DNA from: Microbulbifer agarilyticus
GTDB lineage: Bacteria > Pseudomonadota > Gammaproteobacteria > Pseudomonadales > Cellvibrionaceae
NCBI RefSeq assembly: GCF_020171345.1
Contig: NZ_JAIUZM010000004.1
Span: 414,753 to 478,752, forward strand
Length of the DNA: 64,000 nt
Direction: 5' to 3'
The position numbers and the translations under genes are program-made. The notes beneath the pieces were generated by a model. The model saw nothing but the letters and a program-made list of their open reading frames with translations. It did not search any database and was not told where the DNA came from. The stretch's first letter is position 1; every line of letters starts with the position of its first letter. This document shows, one piece after another, positions 1 to 7,775 of this stretch.

Positions 1-129
1 TACATCCTGCACCGCGCGCCGCGGGATACCCGCGCCCTGTTTGCCTGCCTGGAACAGCTCGACCGCGCCTCTTTACAGGCGCAGCGCAAGGTCACCATCC
101 CTTTCGTCAAGCAGGTCCTTAATATTTGA
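1..129 (+). CDS. hda: DnaA regulatory inactivator Hda, C-terminal fragment
   Basis: The window opens inside this gene; only the last 42 codons and a TGA stop are present. The visible tail reads RDTRALFACLEQLDRASL, then QRKVTIPFVKQVL, which matches the closing helices of Hda, where the family ends in an LTIPFVKE-type motif. Hda is an AAA+ protein related to DnaA that, with the DNA-loaded sliding clamp, stimulates ATP hydrolysis by DnaA and so limits re-initiation. Its stop overlaps by 11 bases the 3' end of the convergent catalase-family gene, so no terminator separates them. The identification rests on the C-terminal motif alone. Confidence 0.82.
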   Translation, partial: YILHRAPRDTRALFACLEQLDRASLQAQRKVTIPFVKQVLNI

Positions 130-1444
130 CCGCGCCGTAGCCTTCACACTGGCTACTGACCTCACTGCCATCCTCCGGGCGGAAGTGCCCATCGAAGCAC
201 CGCGGTAGCGGCCAGCGCGGCTTGCGAATGCGCAAGCCCAGGGATTCGTCGCAGGCTTGATCGCCCCTGTTCAAACACCAGTTGCCCGGCTCCGCTCGCG
301 GTGCGTCATTGCGCTGATGGCGAAACTGGGAAACCGCGTTGTATACCAGTCGGCGCGCCCGGTTCAGGCTGCCCAGTGGCTCCCACGCGCCAACGCCACG
401 CCAGGGGTTCATCGACAGGTTTTCACAAAACGCCTGCTGGGCCTCGCCGGTAAATTCCTGTGGCGGAATATGTACGCGGGCCACGGGAATAAACGGAGAT
501 TGTGATTGCTGCCAGATCACGGTGCCGTCATCCAGCGGCATGTCTGCCTCGCTCGCCCCTACAACTTTTGGTTGCAGCATAAATTCGAAGCAGGCACTGC
601 CTGTGTTCAGGGTGTCGGCCATCTGCTCGGTAAGAAAATTGTCGTCACTCTGCTGAACGGTGACAGGGTAGCGGCTGCCAGGACAGGGGCGTGAGGAGAA
701 TTTTACCGGGGTATTCCCCAATCGATAGGGCAGCATGGAAAAGTACTGCGCATCCAGCGGGTTATTGATGGTCGAGGATACGGTCTGGTAGGCACGCAGG
801 GTTTCGATTGGGTGAAGCCGCGGCGGCCATAGGCCCATAAACCAGCCGCCGCGATCCATCTTCGCCAGGTACTGCATATTGTCCGCGTAATCGAAAATGT
901 TGCGATTAAAAAACGCCGGCATGTTGGTCATGATGAAATCCTGGTTGGTGCTGCCTGCATCCGCCAGTTCCGGCGCAATGGGCGTGCCCGGGGTATTCAT
1001 CACTTTCACCGCCATACCGCGGGCGTCACCTTCTCCATCGGACTGTACCTGCATGTCGCCATTGGAGAAGCGAATCCACGCACGGTAACTGCGGCCGGGT
1101 TCACTGAAAATGGAGTGGCGGAAGCGCGGTGGGATATCGCCGTTGATCTCGAATTCCGCGCGCACGCAACCGGTGGCTTTGGCGTGGGCGTCTCTCCGGT
1201 AGTGGTTCCCGTAGCGCGGGCTGTTGAGCGCGTGCGCTGCTTTAGAAATTTCCCTTGCCGATTGAATTGCCGACGCAATGGCGGCCTGCTCGGCGGCGGA
1301 GATTTCCATTCCCAACGTATCCAGCTTGGCAGGCTTCACTTCATGCGCAGTTTCTTTAGCGGAAGCGAATAATGTTGTGGACGCGCAAAACATCGCGGCG
1401 AGTATTGGTGCAGTAATACCTTTGTGGGAGCGCAGTAACCTCAT
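119..1444 (-). CDS. Secreted y4iL-like catalase-family heme protein
   Basis: A protein of 441 residues with an N-terminal signal peptide (hydrophobic stretch about 11-27, ASA cleavage site near 29), so periplasmic or exported. The catalase fold is recognised by HAKATG (His87, aligning with the distal heme-pocket His of catalases), RFSNGD, the DARGMAVKV segment that matches catalase RDPRGFAVKF, and TNQDFIMTNMPAFF (Asn174 aligning with the distal Asn). The usual proximal Tyr motif RLFxYxDTxRxRLG is not evident; instead there is LNRARRLVYNA near the C-terminus, as in the y4iL-like branch of uncertain activity. The start is the ATG at 1444, which overlaps the stop of the upstream cytochrome gene as ATGA and implies translational coupling. 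Peroxide or organic-peroxide metabolism is inferred, not shown. Confidence 0.85.
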   Translation of the reverse strand: MRLLRSHKGITAPILAAMFCASTTLFASAKETAHEVKPAKLDTLGMEISAAEQAAIASAIQSAREISKAAHALNSPRYGNHYRRDAHAKATGCVRAEFEINGDIPPRFRHSIFSEPGRSYRAWIRFSNGDMQVQSDGEGDARGMAVKVMNTPGTPIAPELADAGSTNQDFIMTNMPAFFNRNIFDYADNMQYLAKMDRGGWFMGLWPPRLHPIETLRAYQTVSSTINNPLDAQYFSMLPYRLGNTPVKFSSRPCPGSRYPVTVQQSDDNFLTEQMADTLNTGSACFEFMLQPKVVGASEADMPLDDGTVIWQQSQSPFIPVARVHIPPQEFTGEAQQAFCENLSMNPWRGVGAWEPLGSLNRARRLVYNAVSQFRHQRNDAPRAEPGNWCLNRGDQACDESLGLRIRKPRWPLPRCFDGHFRPEDGSEVSSQCEGYGAVKY

Positions 1445-3462
1445 CGTGTTACCTCGCTCTTGGCAAGTTGCGGTGCCGCATCGTGGCGGAAGGGGGTGCA
1501 CGCCTGGTCGCCGATGGCACTGGCCGGCGGTTCCGGGTATTGATCCCAGTTTTGTGGGTCGCCACCTAAGCGTTCCGAGAAGTCCGGATTGCCCATCACC
1601 TTCAGGTACTCCAGCAGTGCCAGTCGTTCGCCCTCCTTGAAGCGTCGACCGATACGCCCGGGCACGTCGGCATCGGTGAACTGGTGGCCGCTATTACTGT
1701 TACCTTTTTGCGTGGTATCAAATTCGAAATTACCGCGGCGCATCTCGGTCATATAGCCCAGCTTCTGTGGATTGTATTCCCGGTGGCCGACACCGAAACG
1801 TACCGGGCGGACCTCTCTCGGTGAGAGCAGGTCATAAATAGTGGGCACCGAGCCGTTATGCAGGAAGGGCGGGGTGGCCCAGACACCGTGCAATGGGCGG
1901 GCCTTGTACGCGGCTTTATTGACGATGCGGAAGGGCACATTCAGCCCGTCGTAATCGGCGATGCCATTGGCGTCGCTGGATATACCGCTGTTTTCGTACA
2001 GCACCGGCACCAGTTCATTGATGAGCAGTTGCAATCCGTCACCGGCATTCACACGACGGTTAACGGTGTCGTCCGGGTCGTTTGGATTTTTGGCCACCAG
2101 TGGACCTGGGTCGTAGGTGTGATCGACAAAGTTGTTCGCTGCGGTGGGGTCGGTTCCGATCACTTCCACATCAATCCAGGGCACCGCCCAGATGGACTCG
2201 CGCCAGTCTTCGCGCAGCGGGTGGTCTTGCTCGTCATAACTGATCTGGCCCGACATATCCCACTGCCAGTTTACGTCGCGCTGCTTGCCGGGGTTGTCAC
2301 CGGGCTTGGCGGCGACCGCCCACTGGTATGGCTTGGATGGGTGCGGGCCGTGGCAGTGGGCACACTGATCGGCGAACAGTTCCTTGCCTTCGCTGGCCTG
2401 AGCGATATCAATTTCACCCAACACATCTTCCGGCCACTTGGGCGGCCGCAGTTTGCGCAGGGTGGTTTCCACACAATGCATACCCTTCACATCGATGGTG
2501 GTTTGGCCGAATTCGCCCTCGGGAAGTAGGTTCCCTTCTTCGTCCACCAGTTTTACCGGCGCCATCACCCCGAGGCCTTCGCCCACGTTGCGCGCCATGG
2601 CCTGGTTGGTAAAACCGGTATATTGCACCCAGTCAAAACGCCATATGTCCCACAAAAACGGGTAGCTCACCGGTGCATCTGCCGGCTGATAATTCTCTTC
2701 AATATTCAGGTTGTAGCCGAACACCACATTGCCGATACGCCCCACCGCATCGGTGCGGCCGCGGCCTTCGGTCACCGGGAAGTTTGCATCGCGCCCCGGG
2801 CCTTTGGCGAATTCAAAGAAGCGTTTGCGGTATGCGGAAAAATCCTGCTTTAGCTGTGCCCGTGCCTGTTTATCATCGCCGGCGACTTCATCGGCAAAGC
2901 GCGACCACTTCAGGGGATTGAACGCTGTTTCCAGTGTGGTGGCACCCAGGGAGAAAATGAATTCCCCGGGGGCACTTGTGGACATGCCGTGAATAGCTTG
3001 GCCGCCATCTACGCGCAGCGCGGTACCCTTGTAGTGCAGTTCACCGGTGTGGCACAGGGCGCAGCCCAGGTCCAGGCGCTCGGAATCGTCAAAGATATTG
3101 GTGTGGCTGCCCATACCTACCGGGTAAATACTGCCAGCGTTGGATTTGGGGCTGAAGGTGGGGTCGATAATAAAACCCCAGCCACGCATGTTTTCTTCGC
3201 TGGCCAGCTTTTCTTTGGAAAATGGTTGCTCCAGTGCCTGCAGCCACTCGAAGTGCAGCCCCTGCAGTTCCGTTCCCTGTGGAGTGTTGTAAAACAGTTG
3301 GCGGTCTTCGTCCGTCCACCCCTGGTCCAGATAGCGCACTTCAGAAATATTTTCTTCGGTGATATTGGGTTCAAAGAACTTGTGCGCGAGGGTGCAGCCG
3401 GTCAGAGTGAGCCCGCAAATAGCAGACAGGGCAAGGGGTAACTTGAGACGACGAAAATCCAT
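1441..3462 (-). CDS. Di-heme c-type cytochrome lipoprotein, cytochrome c peroxidase-like
   Basis: A protein of 673 residues with a lipoprotein signal (lipobox LTGC, Cys23), so probably anchored in a membrane facing the periplasm. Two heme c motifs are visible: CALCH at 134-138 and CAHCH at 367-371. The C-terminal part contains RPLHGVWATPPFLHNGSVPTI (about residue 540 on), typical of di-heme peroxidase/oxidoreductase families in which a Met or His after such a segment serves as a heme ligand. It is the first gene of a two-gene minus-strand operon; its stop overlaps the start of the catalase-family gene by four bases. The pairing suggests electron delivery to, or joint peroxide handling with, the catalase-like partner. 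The substrate is unknown. Confidence 0.85.
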   Translation of the reverse strand: MDFRRLKLPLALSAICGLTLTGCTLAHKFFEPNITEENISEVRYLDQGWTDEDRQLFYNTPQGTELQGLHFEWLQALEQPFSKEKLASEENMRGWGFIIDPTFSPKSNAGSIYPVGMGSHTNIFDDSERLDLGCALCHTGELHYKGTALRVDGGQAIHGMSTSAPGEFIFSLGATTLETAFNPLKWSRFADEVAGDDKQARAQLKQDFSAYRKRFFEFAKGPGRDANFPVTEGRGRTDAVGRIGNVVFGYNLNIEENYQPADAPVSYPFLWDIWRFDWVQYTGFTNQAMARNVGEGLGVMAPVKLVDEEGNLLPEGEFGQTTIDVKGMHCVETTLRKLRPPKWPEDVLGEIDIAQASEGKELFADQCAHCHGPHPSKPYQWAVAAKPGDNPGKQRDVNWQWDMSGQISYDEQDHPLREDWRESIWAVPWIDVEVIGTDPTAANNFVDHTYDPGPLVAKNPNDPDDTVNRRVNAGDGLQLLINELVPVLYENSGISSDANGIADYDGLNVPFRIVNKAAYKARPLHGVWATPPFLHNGSVPTIYDLLSPREVRPVRFGVGHREYNPQKLGYMTEMRRGNFEFDTTQKGNSNSGHQFTDADVPGRIGRRFKEGERLALLEYLKVMGNPDFSERLGGDPQNWDQYPEPPASAIGDQACTPFRHDAAPQLAKSEVTR

Positions 3463-3772
3463 TTGCGTGTATTCCCAGTGAGAGCAATCGAGTTGTACTT
3501 CGGCGGTGGCGGCGTATCAGCGAAGTGCAGAGCGCGACCGCAAAGCCACACATTGTAAATTGCGCCAACGGAAATAAAAGAGGGGAAAAGGGGGGAAAGG
3601 GAGAAAAGGGGCGTGCTACCGCTTAAGGTGCCCAAGAAATGTAAAAAGAGTGCAAGGAAGAGGGAAGAAAGGGGGCTTGGAGTGGGGGAGTGTGAATCAA
3701 TGTCACAAATGGGAGTTTGTCGGCAGTGCGGCCACCGCCACCCGGTGGGGGTGACGGCAGCGCACGCAGGGC
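3463..3772. other. Intergenic region with polypurine tract and promoter of the cytochrome/catalase operon
   Basis: No gene is visible in these 310 bases. A candidate minus-strand -10 box TACAAT lies at 3557-3552. Immediately upstream of it the plus strand is almost pure purine from 3577 to 3612, with four G runs (3582-3585, 3590-3595, 3599-3601, 3608-3611) that satisfy a canonical G-quadruplex pattern. A second purine-rich stretch runs from about 3641 to 3695. An imperfect GC-rich hairpin at 3737-3760 downstream of the DUF885 gene lacks a U tract and is a weak terminator candidate. Confidence 0.5.
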
Positions 3773-5677
3773 TTAGTCCGCCTGTTTGCTGTTTACCCAG
3801 TCGGTAACCAGCTCTTCCAGCACGTCCAGTGGTACCGCACCGTTGGCCAGCACCACATCGTGGAATTCGCGGATATCGAATTTATCGCCCAACTGCTGTT
3901 TGGCGTTTTCGCGCAGTTCCAGGATTTTCATCATGCCGATCTTGTAGGCGGTGGCCTGACCAGGCATCACGATGTAGCGTTCAATGGCTTTCACTACATC
4001 CTCTTTGGGGTTGGGGCTGTTTTCTGCCAGCCAATCAATGGTTTCCTCGCGGGTCCATTTCTTGCTGTGCAGGCCGGTATCCACCACCAGGCGGCCAGCG
4101 CGCCACAGTTCCATCGCCAGGCGGCCGAAGTCGGAGTAGGGGTCCTGGTAGAGACCAATTTCCTTGGGCACCAGTTCGGAGTACAGACCCCAGCCTTCGG
4201 TGTACGCAGTGTAACCACCGAACTTGCGGAAGCTCGGAACGTTTTCCAGTTCCTGCATGATGGACAGCTGCATGTGGTGTCCTGGAATGCCTTCGTGGTA
4301 AGCGAGCGCTTCCATCTGGTACACCGGCATGCTGCTCATCTTGTACAGGTTGGCGTAGTAGATACCGGGGCGAGAACCGTCCGGCGCCGGACGCTGGTAG
4401 AAGGCTTTACCGGCTGATTTTTCACGGAAGGGCTCTACCGCTTTTACGACCAGGTCTGCCTTGGGTTTGGTGATGAACAACTCATCCAGGCGCCCTTTCA
4501 GGTTGTCGATCATCGCAGTCGCTTCTTTCAGGTAGCGCTGCTTGCCTTCCTCGGTTTCCGGGTAGTAGAACTCCTTGTCGGTACGCATGAACTCAAAGAA
4601 TTCCTGCAGCGTGCCTTCAAACTTCACCTTGGCCATGATCTCGCGCATTTCATCGTGAATGCGCTTCACATCTTCAAGACCCTTCTGGTGGATCTCTTCG
4701 GCGGTCATATCGGTGGTGGTGTACACATTCAGGCGGTGCTGATAGAAAGCATCGCCGTCGGGGAGTTTCCAGGCACCATCGTCGGTGGTGGCTTTCTGTT
4801 CCAGTTCGCCCAGGTAACCGATGAGTTTTTCATAGGCCGGCTTTACGCTGTCGAGCATCGCGGTTTTTGCTTGTTCTATGAGCGCGGTTTTTTCCTCGTC
4901 GCTGATTTCCAGCTTGTCCACCTTGCCCTTGAAGTCGGCGTACAGGGTGCTGTCTTCGCCATCGTCATAGGGCGCGCCGGTGATCAGGTTTTTACCGTCA
5001 CTGATAATGTACGGGAATACAAACTTGGGCACGATCACGCCCTTGTCGGCGCGGGCCTGCAGGTTTTCGATCAGCTGGTCGAAGTGTGCGGGCAGGGCGT
5101 TCAGGCGGGAGATGTAGGCTTCCGCATCGGACGCATCGTCGATGCGATGCTGGTTGATCAGCATGGATGCCACGCTGGTGTGAGCGGCGTACATCTGGTT
5201 TACCGGGTAAGTATGCAGTCGCCACTTCCAGCCCTCGATATTTTGCTCCAGGTTGCGGATGGCAAGGTCTAGAGACAGGCGGGTCGCCTTATCGAGTTTG
5301 TTCGGGTCGATCTTTTTCAGCGCTTCCAGCTGGCTCTTATAGATCTCGTGGGTTTCTTTTTCAAACTCCGGCGAGAGATTGTCCCATTTGCCGTAATCTT
5401 CTTTCATGCCCAGGAAGGTTTTGAATTCCGGGCTGCGGCTTACGTGTGTCTGGAACTGTTGTTCAAACAGTTCATTGGTCTGCTGGATAACCTCGGCGTC
5501 GCCCTCAGATGCCGCAGCACTGGTTGCAGTTTCTGCGCTCTCGGTAGCTGCCTGCTCGGTTACCGGTGCGGTCTCGTTAGCAGCAGTGTTCTTCTCTTGA
5601 CCGGCTTGTTCACGGTCACAACCTGTCATGGCCAGCGCGCTTATGGCGGCTGCTAGCAGAGTCAGCTTGAGCTTCAT
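3773..5677 (-). CDS. DUF885 family peptidase lipoprotein
   Basis: A protein of 634 residues beginning MKLKLTLLAAAISALAMTGC: a lipoprotein signal with lipobox AMTGC (Cys20), followed by an acidic Ala/Thr/Glu-rich linker to about residue 60 and then the DUF885 domain. The family signature YHEGIPGHHMQ, with a likely zinc-binding HExxxHH pattern, is at about residue 460 and is followed by GGYTAYTEGWGLYSE, which probably supplies a further metal ligand. Members are predicted metallopeptidases; substrate unknown. The ATG at 5677 is preferred over an in-frame TTG four codons upstream because it gives a normal lipoprotein signal. It is probably transcribed alone. Confidence 0.88.
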   Translation of the reverse strand: MKLKLTLLAAAISALAMTGCDREQAGQEKNTAANETAPVTEQAATESAETATSAAASEGDAEVIQQTNELFEQQFQTHVSRSPEFKTFLGMKEDYGKWDNLSPEFEKETHEIYKSQLEALKKIDPNKLDKATRLSLDLAIRNLEQNIEGWKWRLHTYPVNQMYAAHTSVASMLINQHRIDDASDAEAYISRLNALPAHFDQLIENLQARADKGVIVPKFVFPYIISDGKNLITGAPYDDGEDSTLYADFKGKVDKLEISDEEKTALIEQAKTAMLDSVKPAYEKLIGYLGELEQKATTDDGAWKLPDGDAFYQHRLNVYTTTDMTAEEIHQKGLEDVKRIHDEMREIMAKVKFEGTLQEFFEFMRTDKEFYYPETEEGKQRYLKEATAMIDNLKGRLDELFITKPKADLVVKAVEPFREKSAGKAFYQRPAPDGSRPGIYYANLYKMSSMPVYQMEALAYHEGIPGHHMQLSIMQELENVPSFRKFGGYTAYTEGWGLYSELVPKEIGLYQDPYSDFGRLAMELWRAGRLVVDTGLHSKKWTREETIDWLAENSPNPKEDVVKAIERYIVMPGQATAYKIGMMKILELRENAKQQLGDKFDIREFHDVVLANGAVPLDVLEELVTDWVNSKQAD

Positions 5678-5832
5678 GGTATGTCTCAATGTTAATGGAT
5701 GAAGGGTGGAACGAATTTTTAGCGTTCAGTGTTTTAACGAGAAGGGGCGCCAGTTGCAAATTTTTGTGGCGTTCTGGTCACTTTTTGCGCGGAGGGGGTG
5801 TGGTAGGAGTGGGAGTAAATATGTATCGGAAA

Positions 5833-5858
5833 TAAAAAACGGGCCCTTAAGGCCCGTT
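5833..5858 (-). terminator. Rho-independent terminator of sodB
   Basis: An 8-bp perfect stem AACGGGCC/GGCCCGTT (5838-5845 with 5851-5858) followed on the minus strand by a run of T. A second hairpin, ATCACTG/CAGTGAT at 5865-5885, sits between it and the sodB stop codon. Confidence 0.85.
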
Positions 5859-5885
5859 ATTCGCATCACTGGGTTGAGTCAGTGA

Positions 5886-6467
5886 TTAGGCAAAGTTCTG
5901 GTTCACGAAGTCCCAGTTCAGCAGTGCCCAGAACGCTTCCATGTACTTTGGACGCGCGTTGCGGTAGTCGATGTAGTAAGCGTGTTCCCAAACGTCGCAG
6001 GTCAGCAGCGGAGTAACGCTGCTGTCGGTCAGCGGGGTTTCGGCGTTGGAAGTGTTTACGATGGCAACGGAGCCGTCGGACTTCTTCACCAGCCAAGTCC
6101 AGCCGGAACCGAAGTTGTTCACAGCGCTTGCGGTGAATTCTTCTTTGAACTTGTCGAAGGAACCGAAAGCGGCGTTAATGGCTTCAGCCACGGCGCCAGT
6201 GGCTGCGCCGCCACCGTTGGGGCTCAGGCAGTTCCAGTAGAAGGTGTGGTTCCAGATCTGGGCTGCGTTGTTGAAAACACCACCGGAGGAGGACTTGATC
6301 ACTTCTTCCAGGGATTTGTCAGCTTCCGGGGTACCGTCCAGCAGGCCGTTCAGCTTGTCGACGTAGGTCTTGTGGTGTTTGCCGTAGTGGTATTCCAGGG
6401 TTTCCTGGGAGATGTGCGGCTGCAGTGCGTCCATAGCATAGGGGAGTTCGGGCAGAACGTGTGCCAT
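5886..6467 (-). CDS. sodB: Superoxide dismutase, Fe type
   Basis: A protein of 193 residues starting [20 protein letters not shown] with no signal peptide, so cytoplasmic. It converts superoxide to oxygen and hydrogen peroxide. The metal ligands of the Fe/Mn family are visible: the His in [12 protein letters not shown], the His in NHTFYWNC, and [11 protein letters not shown] near the C-terminus. [13 protein letters not shown] and the [14 protein letters not shown] context resemble the Fe-dependent SodB group. The ATG at 6467 has a clear GAAGGAA ribosome binding site ahead of it; an open frame extends ten codons further but lacks one. It is monocistronic, with its own terminator downstream. 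Confidence 0.95.
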   Translation of the reverse strand: MAHVLPELPYAMDALQPHISQETLEYHYGKHHKTYVDKLNGLLDGTPEADKSLEEVIKSSSGGVFNNAAQIWNHTFYWNCLSPNGGGAATGAVAEAINAAFGSFDKFKEEFTASAVNNFGSGWTWLVKKSDGSVAIVNTSNAETPLTDSSVTPLLTCDVWEHAYYIDYRNARPKYMEAFWALLNWDFVNQNFA

Positions 6468-6818
6468 GTGGTATTCCTTCCTTTGTCTGGGACCCATACC
6501 GACCCAAGTACGGTAGTAGGTCAGTTATTGATGGGCCGCATTCTACACCTGCTTGATGTCATTATTAAGCCATCGGGCAGGTCAAAAGACTGCATTTGGG
6601 GTCTAACACACGACGATTTTTCTGTGGATAAGCCAATTCACCGCAATTGAGCCTCGATGACGGCTCGGTCGTGGATTGTGCGACGGCGGGGTTTTCCTCC
6701 GGGTATGTCCTATTCTGATAACTGGACCCGCTTACTTTTTCGTCAATTTTTGGTATAACTGCCGCAGTTTTCATCTTTACATTCGGTCGCCCAGACCGAG
6801 CCAACGCAGGACAACAGC
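6468..6818. promoter_or_regulatory. Divergent promoter region between sodB and the coiled-coil gene
   Basis: This 351-base gap separates two divergent genes. For sodB, the minus strand has an extended -10, TGTAGAAT, with TAGAAT at 6545-6540, giving a leader of roughly 65 nt. For the plus-strand gene, TATAAC at 6754-6759 lies about 55 bases upstream of the start codon, with a weak TTACTT at 6732-6737 (16-bp spacer). I see no clear Fur box or other operator. Confidence 0.5.
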
Positions 6819-7580
6819 ATGCAACGCAGAGAGCCCACATTTGATGGCAACAGTTCATCCTCTATGGACCCTCAGATCCCGAACGGTCCCATTGGTGGCC
6901 GTCGACACGCCCCTGCCCAGCCGACCGCGCCGTCTGCGGCACCTGCTGAAGAGACCAGTGGTGGTGGCGGTTCTTCGTTCCTCGCCATTGTTGCGCTGAT
7001 GCTGGCACTGGCCGGTCTCGGTGGTGCAGGCTTCCTGTATACCCAGTGGCAAGCCACGGTCGCGCAGCTGAAAGATGCCGATGCCCGTATCGTGCAGCTG
7101 GAGAAGCGCTTTGAAATGTCGGGTGAAGAGTCTGCCGCGTCAGTAGAAGTACTGAATGCGAAGGTTAAAGAAAACGCCTCCGAGATCCGCAAGCTGTGGG
7201 GTGTTTCTTACGATACCAACCGTAAGAGCATTGCCGCCAACAAGGCATCTGCTGCTTCTGCCAAGAAAGAAGTAAACGCACTGGCCAAGAAGGTCAGCAG
7301 CGTTGAGACCACAGTTAAGAAACTGGTTGGTCTGGAATCCGAGATCGCTACCCTGAAGGCGTCGACGGTGAACGCTTCCCGCGAGACCAAAGACAAGGTG
7401 GCCAGCCTGGAGCGTCAGCTGAACTCTGTGCGTTCCGATCTGACCGCGCGCGTGGGTGCGAACGAAGAAGCGGTGGAATCTATCGACAGCTACCGCCGTA
7501 CCGTGAACAAGGACCTGGTCCAGCTGCGCGACGCTATCCGCAGCCTGCAGTCCAGCTCCAGCACCGCTTCGGCACCCTGA
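6819..7580 (+). CDS. Membrane-anchored coiled-coil protein, function unknown
   Basis: A protein of 253 residues that I do not recognise as a named family. Residues 1-50 are a polar, Pro/Ser/Gly-rich cytoplasmic-type segment with no signal peptide. About 53-74 (SFLAIVALMLALAGLGGAGFLY) form one transmembrane helix. The rest, about 78-245, is a long heptad-rich coiled coil, Ala/Lys/Glu-rich and without Cys, ending in a Ser-rich tail. The ATG at 6819 has AGGA upstream. It has its own promoter and terminator between sodB and fumarase. The topology predicts an inner-membrane protein with a periplasmic coiled coil; a structural or envelope-tethering role is a guess. Confidence 0.8.
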   Translation: MQRREPTFDGNSSSSMDPQIPNGPIGGRRHAPAQPTAPSAAPAEETSGGGGSSFLAIVALMLALAGLGGAGFLYTQWQATVAQLKDADARIVQLEKRFEMSGEESAASVEVLNAKVKENASEIRKLWGVSYDTNRKSIAANKASAASAKKEVNALAKKVSSVETTVKKLVGLESEIATLKASTVNASRETKDKVASLERQLNSVRSDLTARVGANEEAVESIDSYRRTVNKDLVQLRDAIRSLQSSSSTASAP

Positions 7581-7604
7581 CCTGAGCTAACTGCTTCAAA
7601 TCAG

Positions 7605-7640
7605 TGATTAGCGGCGAAGTTTTTCGCCGCTAATCATTCT
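7605..7640 (+). terminator. Terminator of the coiled-coil gene
   Basis: A perfect 14-bp stem (7605-7618 with 7623-7636, core TGATTAGCGGCGAA) with a 4-base loop, starting 24 bases after the stop codon. The following tract TTCTC is only moderately U-rich. Confidence 0.7.
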
Positions 7641-7732
7641 CATTCCTATCTGTGCTCACTGAATTTCCACAAAGAAATTCGCTCTCCGCATCTCCTACCT
7701 GCGTCCTATCCAACACCCAAAGATAATTCGTG

Positions 7733-7738
7733 TAAAAT
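7733..7738 (+). promoter_or_regulatory. Extended -10 box of the fumarase promoter
   Basis: TGTAAAAT at 7731-7738 is an extended -10 element (TAAAAT hexamer) about 37 bases ahead of the fumarase start. No good -35 is seen, which is common for extended -10 promoters. Confidence 0.4.
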
Positions 7739-7775
7739 CGCCGCCTTCGAGACGAGACGACAACCGGAGCCGGCA

